This document shows positions 57,172 through 64,000 of a DNA stretch of 64,000 bases, piece by piece. The translations under genes were made by a program, and so were the position numbers. The first letter of the stretch is position 1. Every line of letters begins with the position of its first letter. The notes under the pieces were generated by a model that did not search any database, had not been told where the DNA came from, and was given only the letters and a program-made list of their open reading frames with translations. This DNA comes from Vibrio renipiscarius (GTDB lineage: Bacteria > Pseudomonadota > Gammaproteobacteria > Enterobacterales > Vibrionaceae): contig NZ_JTKH01000006.1 in NCBI RefSeq assembly GCF_000827885.1, positions 1-64,000 of the forward strand. Reading direction: 5' to 3'.

Positions 57172-58050
57172 TTATGCGTTTTTCATCAGGCGAGGAATAC
57201 TTTCATCGCTGCGCAGGGTGAAGACTTCACAGCCGTCTTTTGTCACCATGATGGTGTGTTCATACTGTGCAGATTTTTTACCATCGCCAGTGTAAACCGT
57301 CCAATCATCTTGAGCATCGACGGTACAGCCAAATTTACCTGCATTGATCATCGGTTCAATGGTAAAGCACATGCCTTCTTTTAGAACGCGGCGATCATTG
57401 TTTTTGTAGTGCACCACTTGTGGCTCTTCGTGGAATTCATTCCCGATGCCGTGACCACAAAAATCTTTCACGATAGAGAATTTATTACGTGGGTTGTTTT
57501 TGTTGTTGGTTTTGATGTGTTTCTCAATCGCAGTACCGATTTCACCCACCGTTGCACCTGGTTTTACTTGCTTCATACCCACATAAAGTGCTTCTTGAGT
57601 CACCATGCATAGGCGTTTGTCTTCCGGTGATGCTTCGCCCACGAAGAACATTTTTGAGGTGTCACCGTGGTAACCGTTTGGACGTGAGCTAAGGTCTGCG
57701 TTTTCATCGTCTGGAATAATAACGGTAATATCGACGTTGATGATGTCGCCATTTTTTAGAATTGCTGGCTTCATCTGGCCATTGCTACCCATCTCATCCT
57801 GTGCTGCAGGAATGCCGTGGCAAACGATATGGTTAATTGAAGTACAGATTGATTTCGGGAAACCATGGTAGTCAAGTGGCGCAGAATACGCACCTTTTTC
57901 AAGCGCGTAGTCATGACAGATTTGGTTCAATGTATCTGTATTTTCCCCAGCTTTGATATAAGGTTCGATCATCTCTAAAATATCAGCGGCTAAGCGACCA
58001 GCGATGCGCATACGTTCGACTTCTTGAGCCGTTTTGATCTTGATTGACAT
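57172..58050 (-). CDS. map: Methionine aminopeptidase, type I
   Basis: A 292-residue enzyme that removes the N-terminal methionine. The metal ligands and catalytic histidine fall in NHIVCHGIP, INVDITV, HGDTSKMF, DFCGHGIGNEFHEEP and FTIEPMIN. It is about 28 residues longer than E. coli MAP (264): an acidic insertion PDDENADLSSRPNG sits between the two metal aspartates, and a basic Asn-rich insertion (KTNNKNNPRNKF) lies near residue 190. It is divergent from rpsB, as in E. coli. Confidence 0.95.
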   Translation of the reverse strand: MSIKIKTAQEVERMRIAGRLAADILEMIEPYIKAGENTDTLNQICHDYALEKGAYSAPLDYHGFPKSICTSINHIVCHGIPAAQDEMGSNGQMKPAILKNGDIINVDITVIIPDDENADLSSRPNGYHGDTSKMFFVGEASPEDKRLCMVTQEALYVGMKQVKPGATVGEIGTAIEKHIKTNNKNNPRNKFSIVKDFCGHGIGNEFHEEPQVVHYKNNDRRVLKEGMCFTIEPMINAGKFGCTVDAQDDWTVYTGDGKKSAQYEHTIMVTKDGCEVFTLRSDESIPRLMKNA

Positions 58051-58200
58051 TGGCTTTTTCTCTACTTACTCAACGGCACAACAATGTGCGAATTCTTCTA
58101 TTTTAACAGGAAGAGTTGAGAATGTGTATTTGTGTTATTTCGGCAATCTTAAAATAACAATGAGATACGCATGAGAAATCGGCTTTCGAGGAATTTTTAC

Positions 58201-58237
58201 TAGCCAAATAATGGCAAAATATGGTATAAAGCGCGCC
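58201..58237 (+). promoter_or_regulatory. rpsB-tsf promoter with GC-rich discriminator
   Basis: TAGCCA, 18 nt, TATAAA (58225-58230) followed by GCGCGCC. The GC discriminator is the mark of promoters repressed by ppGpp/DksA, as expected for ribosomal protein genes. Confidence 0.65.
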
Positions 58238-58329
58238 GGAAACATCGTTCGTTCTCTTCATCGAATTTCGGTTCGACGGCGAAACGGGTGAGTTCCATAA
58301 ACTTTATCTTTAAATCACACACATTTCGA

Positions 58330-58440
58330 CACATGTTCCGGGGTGCCTTAACAATAAGACTATTTGTGCTTAAACAGATAGATGTTACAGGTCGGATTCA
58401 TGGGAAATGTGGAGGCCTAACCCCATTAGAGGAATTTAAA
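58330..58440 (+). promoter_or_regulatory. rpsB leader RNA (S2 autoregulatory element, t44/ttf-like)
   Basis: About 200 nt lie between the promoter and the rpsB ATG. The 3' part contains a structured G-rich block (GGTCGGATTCATGGGAAATG, TGGAGGCCTAACCCCAT) at the place of the conserved S2-binding leader described upstream of rpsB in gammaproteobacteria. Exact limits are uncertain. A frame open through it in phase with rpsB is incidental. Confidence 0.65.
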
Positions 58441-59172
58441 ATGGCAACTGTATCAATGCGCGATATGCTGAAAGCTGGTGTTCACTTCGGTCACCAAACT
58501 CGTTACTGGAACCCAAAAATGAAGCCATTCATCTTTGGTGCTCGTAACCGCGTTCACATCATCAACCTAGAAAAAACTGTACCAATGTTCAACGAAGCTC
58601 TAGCTGAACTAGCTAAAGTTGGCGAGAAGAAAGGTAAAGTTCTTTTTGTAGGTACTAAACGCGCTGCATCTGAAGCTGTTAAAGAAGCTGCAATCGCAAG
58701 CAACCAGTACTACGTTAACAACCGCTGGTTAGGCGGCATGCTAACAAACTACAAAACTGTTCGTCAGTCTATCAAACGTCTTAAAGAGCTAGAAGCTCAA
58801 GCTCAAGACGGTACTTTTGATAAACTAACTAAGAAAGAAGCTCTAATGCGCACTCGTGAAATGGAGAAGCTAGAGAAATCTCTTGGTGGTATCAAAAACA
58901 TGGGTGGTCTACCTGACGCACTTTTCGTTATCGATGCTGATCACGAACACATTGCGATTAAAGAAGCTAACAACCTAGGTATTCCAGTTTACGCTGTGGT
59001 AGATACTAACTCTAACCCAGATGGCGTTGACTTCATCATCCCAGGTAACGACGACGCAATCCGTGCAGTTAAACTGTACCTTGACGCTGTTGCGACTACT
59101 GTAAACGAAGGTCGTAACAAAGACGTTGCTGCACTAGCTGCTGAAAAAGACGGTTTCGTAGAAGCTGAATAA
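58441..59172 (+). CDS. rpsB: 30S ribosomal protein S2
   Basis: A 243-residue ribosomal protein. Motifs are [38 protein letters not shown] and [27 protein letters not shown]. The ATG at 58441 is the family start after GAGGAATTTAAA. Codon use is strongly biased, as for highly expressed genes. First gene of rpsB-tsf-pyrH-frr. Confidence 0.98.
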   Translation: MATVSMRDMLKAGVHFGHQTRYWNPKMKPFIFGARNRVHIINLEKTVPMFNEALAELAKVGEKKGKVLFVGTKRAASEAVKEAAIASNQYYVNNRWLGGMLTNYKTVRQSIKRLKELEAQAQDGTFDKLTKKEALMRTREMEKLEKSLGGIKNMGGLPDALFVIDADHEHIAIKEANNLGIPVYAVVDTNSNPDGVDFIIPGNDDAIRAVKLYLDAVATTVNEGRNKDVAALAAEKDGFVEAE

Positions 59173-59242
59173 TATCGGCTCCGACGTCAAACTTGGTCTA
59201 TGTGCAAACTCTTTGTAGCATAGATTGAGTTATAGTTATCAG

Positions 59243-59273
59243 CAGGGGCCGACAATGTAGGCCCCTGTTTTTT
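59243..59273 (+). terminator. Attenuating terminator between rpsB and tsf
   Basis: CAGGGGCC-9 nt-GGCCCCTG followed by six T. A full terminator inside a co-transcribed pair, so partial read-through must set the S2 to EF-Ts ratio. Confidence 0.85.
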
Positions 59274-59303
59274 ACCTTATTTCGAATCAACGAGGAATAG
59301 AGA

Positions 59304-60149
59304 ATGGCAACTGTAACTGCTGCTCTAGTTAAAGAACTTCGCGAGCGCACTGGCGCTGGCATGATGGAATGTAAGAAAGCGCTTGTAGAAGCAAACGCTG
59401 ACATCGAACTAGCAATTGAAAACATGCGTAAATCTGGCGCAGCGAAAGCAGCTAAGAAAGCTGGTAACGTTGCTGCTGAAGGCGCAATCATCATCAAAGA
59501 AGAGAACGGCGTTGCTGCTCTTCTTGAAGTTAACTGTCAAACAGACTTCGTTGCTAAAGATGCTGGTTTCCTAGCATTTGCTGACGAAGTAGCAGCTGCT
59601 GCTGTTGCTGGTCAACTAGACATCGCTGCTCTTCAAGCTCAGTTTGAAGAAACTCGCGTTGCTCTTATTGCTAAAATCGGCGAAAACATCAACATCCGTC
59701 GCGTAGAATACGTAGCGGGTACTGCACTAGCTTCTTACCGTCACGGCGAGAAAATCGGTGTAGTTGTTGCTGGTGAAGGCGAAGCTGAAACTCTTAAGCA
59801 CGTTGCTATGCACGTTGCTGCTTCTCGTCCTGAGTTTGTTAACCCAGAAGACGTACCTGCAGACGTAGTTGCTAAAGAGCAAGCGGTTCAAGTTGAAATC
59901 GCTATGAACGAAGGCAAACCTCAAGAGATCGCAGAGAAAATGGTTGTTGGCCGTATGAAGAAATTCACGGGCGAAATCTCTCTAACTGGTCAAGCTTTCA
60001 TCATGGAACCTAAGAAAACTGTAGGCGAAATGTTGAAAGAAAAAGGTGCTTCAGTAGTTAACTTCGTACGTCTAGAAGTTGGTGAAGGCATCGAGAAAGC
60101 TGCTGAACTAAGCTTCGCTGAAGAAGTAGCTGCGGTACAAAAAGGTTAA
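59304..60149 (+). CDS. tsf: Elongation factor Ts
   Basis: A 281-residue nucleotide-exchange factor for EF-Tu. The N-terminal signature is [19 protein letters not shown], and the core shows [11 protein letters not shown] and [10 protein letters not shown]. It follows the rpsB attenuator with AACGAGGAATAGAG before the ATG. Confidence 0.98.
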   Translation: MATVTAALVKELRERTGAGMMECKKALVEANADIELAIENMRKSGAAKAAKKAGNVAAEGAIIIKEENGVAALLEVNCQTDFVAKDAGFLAFADEVAAAAVAGQLDIAALQAQFEETRVALIAKIGENINIRRVEYVAGTALASYRHGEKIGVVVAGEGEAETLKHVAMHVAASRPEFVNPEDVPADVVAKEQAVQVEIAMNEGKPQEIAEKMVVGRMKKFTGEISLTGQAFIMEPKKTVGEMLKEKGASVVNFVRLEVGEGIEKAAELSFAEEVAAVQKG

Positions 60150-60173
60150 TCCTTAGAGACCTGCAAATTTCAA

Positions 60174-60202
60174 GACCGTAGCCATGGCTGCGGTCTTTTT
60201 AC
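60174..60202 (+). terminator. Terminator of tsf
   Basis: AGACCGTAGCC-AT-GGCTGCGGTCT (wobble T-G) and T-run. Confidence 0.88.
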
Positions 60203-60299
60203 GAATAAGCCTAACGTTTAATAGTGATGATTTGGAATTTTTAAATTCGAGTTTTAAATCATGACTGTTAATTGACAACTCCTTTGGAAGGTAAACTCC

Positions 60300-61031
60300 A
60301 TGACTACGAACCCTAAACCAGCATATCAACGTATTCTGTTAAAACTGAGTGGCGAAGCACTTCAAGGCAACGAAGGTTTTGGCATCGATCCTGCAATTCT
60401 TGACCGTATGGCACAGGAAGTAAAAGAGTTAGTTGAACTAGGTGTTCAAGTCGGTGTGGTCATCGGTGGTGGTAACCTATTCCGTGGTGCAGGTCTTGCA
60501 GAAGCAGGCATGAACCGTGTTGTTGGTGACCACATGGGTATGCTAGCAACGGTAATGAATGGTTTGGCGTTGCGTGATGCATTGCACCGTGCTTATGTAA
60601 ATGCGCGCGTTATGTCTGCGATCCCTTTGAAAGGTGTTTGTGACGATTACAACTGGGCTGATGCGATCCGTGAACTTCGCCAAGGCCGTGTGGTTATTTT
60701 CTCTGCAGGTACTGGTAACCCATTCTTCACTACCGATTCAGCAGCGTGTCTACGTGGTATCGAAATCGAAGCTGACGTGGTTCTAAAAGCGACAAAAGTA
60801 GATGGCGTATTTACTTCTGACCCAGTAGCAAACCCAGACGCAGAGCTGTATGATAATCTGACGTACACAGAAATTCTGGATAAAGAGCTAAAAGTGATGG
60901 ATCTAGCTGCATTTACGCTAGCTCGTGATCACAAAATGCCAATCCGTGTGTTCAATATGAACAAACCAGGCGCATTACGTCGCGTGGTAATGGGTGAAGC
61001 TGAAGGTACGCTGATTAGCGATAAAGCTTAA
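60300..61031 (+). CDS. pyrH: UMP kinase
   Basis: A 243-residue hexameric kinase for UMP to UDP, allosterically controlled by GTP and UTP in this family. Motifs are [24 protein letters not shown] and [19 protein letters not shown] 60300 follows TTTGGAAGGTAAACTCC. Confidence 0.98.
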   Translation: MTTNPKPAYQRILLKLSGEALQGNEGFGIDPAILDRMAQEVKELVELGVQVGVVIGGGNLFRGAGLAEAGMNRVVGDHMGMLATVMNGLALRDALHRAYVNARVMSAIPLKGVCDDYNWADAIRELRQGRVVIFSAGTGNPFFTTDSAACLRGIEIEADVVLKATKVDGVFTSDPVANPDAELYDNLTYTEILDKELKVMDLAAFTLARDHKMPIRVFNMNKPGALRRVVMGEAEGTLISDKA

Positions 61032-61136
61032 TTAGCTAACTCATTTGGTGAGATGCTGTTTGTCAATCAAAGAGCATCACACTAAAATCAGCCCTGTTAG
61101 ATTTCTTTGATAGAAAAGAATTATTAAGGTGAAACC

Positions 61137-61694
61137 GTGATTAACGAAATCAAAAAAGACGCGCAAGAGCGCATGGAAAAAAGTGTTGAAGCACTAAAGA
61201 ACAACCTTTCTAAAATCCGTACTGGCCGTGCTCACCCAAGCTTGCTATCTGGTATCTCAGTAGAGTACTACGGCGCGCCAACACCTCTTAACCAAGTTGC
61301 AAACGTTGTTGCAGAAGACGCTCGTACGCTAGCAATCACAGTTTTTGACCGTGAGCTAACTCAGAAAGTTGAGAAAGCGATCATGATGTCTGACCTTGGT
61401 TTGAACCCAATGTCTGCAGGTACGATCATTCGTGTACCACTTCCACCGCTAACGGAAGAGCGTCGTAAAGATCTTGTTAAGATTGTACGTGGCGAAGCAG
61501 AAGGCGCACGTGTTGCGATTCGTAACATCCGTCGTGATGCAAACGGTGATCTTAAAGCACTGCTTAAAGATAAAGAAATCTCTGAAGATGAAGATCATAA
61601 AGGTCAAGACGAGATTCAAAAGCTAACAGACATCGCAGTTAAAAACGTCGATGATGTTCTAGCTGTAAAAGAAAAAGAGTTGATGGAAGTTTAA
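61137..61694 (+). CDS. frr: Ribosome recycling factor
   Basis: A 185-residue tRNA-mimicking factor that splits post-termination ribosomes with EF-G. Family blocks are [44 protein letters not shown] and the C-terminal helix. It starts with GTG at 61137 behind TTAAGGTGAAACC, giving [12 protein letters not shown]. Ends before a strong terminator. Confidence 0.97.
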   Translation: MINEIKKDAQERMEKSVEALKNNLSKIRTGRAHPSLLSGISVEYYGAPTPLNQVANVVAEDARTLAITVFDRELTQKVEKAIMMSDLGLNPMSAGTIIRVPLPPLTEERRKDLVKIVRGEAEGARVAIRNIRRDANGDLKALLKDKEISEDEDHKGQDEIQKLTDIAVKNVDDVLAVKEKELMEV

Positions 61695-61710
61695 TTCTCA
61701 AACATTCATC

Positions 61711-61747
61711 AAAAAAAAGCGCAGCGCTCACAGCGCCGCGCTTTTTT
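61711..61747 (+). terminator. Terminator of frr
   Basis: AAAAAAAAGCGC.GCGCT-CAC-AGCGC.GCGCTTTTTT; a strong, near-perfect stem with T-run. Confidence 0.92.
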
Positions 61748-61787
61748 ATGGTAATCTCTGTCTCCTGCCCGTAACTCTGTTGCCTCT

Positions 61788-62543
61788 ATGCCAAATTCAC
61801 AACTCTCTTCAGAACAACTTCCTAAACATATCGCTATCATTATGGATGGCAATGGCCGTTGGGCGAAAGCTCAAGGGAAACCTCGCGTGTTTGGTCATAA
61901 AAACGGTGTCACTGCTGTTCGCAAAACCATTTCTACTGCGGCTCGTCTTGGCGTAAAAGCGGTCACGTTATTTGCCTTTAGCAGTGAAAATTGGCGTCGT
62001 CCAGAAGAAGAAGTCGGCGTGTTGATGGAACTGTTTTTGACGGTTCTTTCTACCGAAGTTAAGAAGTTACACAAAAACAATCTTCGTCTGCGCGTGATTG
62101 GTGACAAAGCTCGTTTCAGTGAGCGTTTGCAGGCTAAAATTGCGCAAGCGGAAGCGTTAACGGCGAACAATGATGGCATGGTGATCAATATTGCCGCGAA
62201 CTACGGCGGTAAATGGGACATCATGGAAGCGACAAAAGCGATCGCTTCTAAAGTACGCATGGGTGAAATTAGTCTTAATGACATTGATGAGGATCTCATC
62301 ACACAGCACCTAACGATGGCGGATCTGCCTGAGGTTGATCTCCTTATTCGCACTAGCGGCGAATGTCGAATTAGTAACTTTATGTTGTGGCAGCTAGCCT
62401 ATGCTGAAATGTACTTCACGCCGATTTATTGGCCAGAATTTAATGAAGACAGTTTGATTGAAGCGGTTTCTTGGTTTGTGGACCGAGAGCGTCGTTTTGG
62501 TTGTACTGGCGAACAATTAAAAGCATTAATGGAATGCAATTAA
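61788..62543 (+). CDS. uppS: Undecaprenyl diphosphate synthase
   Basis: A 251-residue cis-prenyltransferase that makes the C55 carrier lipid precursor for peptidoglycan and O-antigen. Motifs are [16 protein letters not shown] (catalytic Asp), [11 protein letters not shown], and [27 protein letters not shown]; the usual Gln after GE is Cys here (GECRISN). First gene of the envelope group uppS-cdsA-ispC. Confidence 0.96.
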   Translation: MPNSQLSSEQLPKHIAIIMDGNGRWAKAQGKPRVFGHKNGVTAVRKTISTAARLGVKAVTLFAFSSENWRRPEEEVGVLMELFLTVLSTEVKKLHKNNLRLRVIGDKARFSERLQAKIAQAEALTANNDGMVINIAANYGGKWDIMEATKAIASKVRMGEISLNDIDEDLITQHLTMADLPEVDLLIRTSGECRISNFMLWQLAYAEMYFTPIYWPEFNEDSLIEAVSWFVDRERRFGCTGEQLKALMECN

Positions 62544-62553
62544 GGACCTGAGT

Positions 62554-63396
62554 TTGAAACAAAGAATTATAACCGCACTTATCCTTGCTCCATTAGTTAT
62601 CTTAGCGATTTTTAAGCTTTCTTTACCCCTTTTTATTGCCTTTATCGCTGCGGTAACCTTAATCGGTTTTTGGGAATGGACTCAATTTGTTGAAGCAAAA
62701 TCGCGTATTGTTGCTTTAATTCCTAGTCTTGTTGCGACCGCTGCAAGTTTTGTTTTTATCCCATTTGATGCCTTTTCTCTTAACGCTTTGAGCGCGGAAC
62801 ATTATACGATCCTAGCATTGGGTACGATTTGGTGGTTATGCTCGAGCGCTTTAGCGATCACATATCCTCGCTCAGCGAAACTATGGCAAGATTCCTCTCT
62901 TCTGCGTTATTTGTTCGGCATGCTGACATTATTGCCGTTCCTGTGGAGCATTATTCTGCTACGCGCGGAAGGCATTACGACGGATGCTTATCATGGTGCA
63001 AAATTAGTACTGTATGTTTGCTTTATTGTTTGGGCTGCCGACAGTGGCGCTTATTTTGCCGGTAAGAGTTTGGGTAAACACAAAATGGCCCCGCATGTTA
63101 GCCCAAATAAAACCATTGAAGGTTTGATTGGCGGCATCATTACCGCGTTGCTGGTTGGCTGGTTAACGGCGAAGTGGTTTGACATTGAATTTAGCAGTAC
63201 GGTGGCGTTTATTGCGATTACGCTCGTCACGGTAGTGATATCGGTGCTTGGTGACTTAGTTGAAAGTATGTTTAAGCGTGTGTCTGGCATTAAAGACAGC
63301 AGCAATATCATACCTGGTCATGGCGGGGTGCTTGATCGCATTGATAGCTTAACCGCGGCATTCCCCGTTTTCGCGCTTCTTTATTTCTTATTTTAA
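62554..63396 (+). CDS. cdsA: Phosphatidate cytidylyltransferase
   Basis: A 280-residue inner-membrane enzyme with about 8 helices that makes CDP-diacylglycerol. The C-terminal signature is complete: VESMFKRVSGIKDSSNIIPGHGGVLDRIDS. TTG start at 62554, 10 nt after uppS, gives KQRIITALILAPLVI; TAAGGACCTGAG precedes it. Confidence 0.95.
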   Translation: MKQRIITALILAPLVILAIFKLSLPLFIAFIAAVTLIGFWEWTQFVEAKSRIVALIPSLVATAASFVFIPFDAFSLNALSAEHYTILALGTIWWLCSSALAITYPRSAKLWQDSSLLRYLFGMLTLLPFLWSIILLRAEGITTDAYHGAKLVLYVCFIVWAADSGAYFAGKSLGKHKMAPHVSPNKTIEGLIGGIITALLVGWLTAKWFDIEFSSTVAFIAITLVTVVISVLGDLVESMFKRVSGIKDSSNIIPGHGGVLDRIDSLTAAFPVFALLYFLF

Positions 63397-63400
63397 AAAT

Positions 63401-63422
63401 TAAGCGAGCTCCGGCTCGCTTA
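63401..63422 (+). promoter_or_regulatory. Hairpin between cdsA and ispC
   Basis: TAAGCGAGC-TCCG-GCTCGCTTA, a perfect 9-bp stem without a T-run; an attenuator or processing hairpin rather than a clean terminator. Confidence 0.5.
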
Positions 63423-63442
63423 ATGAATTATTGGTTCTCGCA

Positions 63443-64000
63443 ATGCGTAAATTAACAATCCTCGGTGCAACTGGTTCTATCGGTTCAAGTACGCTGAAAG
63501 TCATCGAAAATAACCCGGATAAATTCCAGGTAGTTGCGTTAGCAGCTGGGCAAAATGTTGAGAAAATGACTCAACTCTGCCTTAAGTGGCAGCCAAGCTA
63601 CGCCGTGATGGCTTGTGATAATGCCGCCACTGAACTCAAGCGAACGCTGCAGGCCTGCAATCTTAAAACAGAAGTACTATCGGGTGTTGAAGGGCTATGT
63701 CATGTCTCTTCGTTTGATGAAGTTGATACGGTCATGGCTGCGATTGTGGGCGCGGCTGGATTGATGCCAACCATGGCGGCAGTTAAAGCAGGTAAACGCA
63801 TTCTCCTAGCGAACAAAGAAGCGCTGGTGATGTCTGGTCAATTGTTTGTTGATGCCGTGAAACAAAGCGGTGCAGAGCTTTTGCCTGTCGATAGCGAGCA
63901 TAATGCCATCTTCCAATGTTTACCGAGCGATATTCAAACCAACCTTGGGCATTGCGATCTTAGCCAATATGGCATTCAAAACATTTTACTGACAGGTTCT
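63443..64000 (+). CDS. ispC: 1-deoxy-D-xylulose 5-phosphate reductoisomerase (truncated by window end)
   Basis: The first 186 codons of a roughly 400-residue enzyme, open to the window edge. It makes 2-C-methyl-D-erythritol 4-phosphate in the non-mevalonate isoprenoid pathway, upstream of the undecaprenyl carrier made by UppS. The NADPH motif [18 protein letters not shown], the conserved [12 protein letters not shown] and the metal/substrate motif [13 protein letters not shown] are present. Also called dxr. Confidence 0.97.
   Translation, partial: MRKLTILGATGSIGSSTLKVIENNPDKFQVVALAAGQNVEKMTQLCLKWQPSYAVMACDNAATELKRTLQACNLKTEVLSGVEGLCHVSSFDEVDTVMAAIVGAAGLMPTMAAVKAGKRILLANKEALVMSGQLFVDAVKQSGAELLPVDSEHNAIFQCLPSDIQTNLGHCDLSQYGIQNILLTGS

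Overview
The window is a piece of the large chromosome of a Vibrio (Vibrionaceae, Gammaproteobacteria). The evidence is OmpK, a complete Na+-translocating NADH:quinone reductase operon (nqrABCDEF) with apbE and nqrM nearby, FrsA, Crl, and the order pepD / permease / gpt / frsA / crl / proBA / nrdR / ribDE-ribBA-ribH-nusB / thiL / pgpA / glnD / map / rpsB-tsf-pyrH-frr-uppS-cdsA-ispC, which I know from Vibrio cholerae. Species cannot be named from the sequence alone. Nearly everything is core genome; I see no prophage, integron, IS element, CRISPR array or classical defence locus.

Layout. 1-1800: the 3' end of an rRNA operon (23S tail, 5S, tRNA-Asp, tRNA-Trp), followed by three progressively decayed tandem copies of the tRNA-Trp plus terminator unit. 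1.9-4.5 kb: a lipoprotein, suhB and trmJ. 4.5-10.3 kb: the iscRSUA-hscBA-fdx-iscX Fe-S cluster operon behind a striking palindromic IscR operator. 10.4-15.1 kb: pepB and ndk, then the opposite-strand group csdA-yajL-panE. 15.1-22.5 kb: ompK, a LON-domain gene, an ECF sigma factor with its ChrR-type anti-sigma factor, ampG, a periplasmic PPIase, yajG, rlmG and bolA. 22.9-30.4 kb: nqrABCDEF, then apbE and nqrM, which mature the same complex. 30.4-38.3 kb: a double-receiver GGDEF protein divergent from SOS-controlled dinB, a Gre-like factor, yggN, an NSS transporter, and the rimK group. 38.3-42.5 kb: a structured intergenic region, pepD, a small RNA/small protein gene matching what I recall of the dual-function VcdRP, and a purine permease with a PurR box. 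42.8-64 kb: gpt, frsA, crl, proline synthesis, riboflavin synthesis with nusB/thiL, pgpA, glnD, map, and the translation/envelope cluster, ending inside ispC.

How the genes fit together. Two groups deal with Fe-S and sulfur chemistry (isc, csdA). The nqr block makes the primary sodium pump, and ApbE/NqrM insert its covalent flavins and iron. The riboflavin genes lie about 18 kb away and supply the flavin. The sigma/ChrR pair and the LON-domain gene share a promoter-like motif and probably form a small photo-oxidative stress unit. Regulatory DNA is the richest part of the window: IscR, LexA, PurR and CRP sites, ECF-type promoters, and at least two structured intergenic elements that no annotated gene explains.
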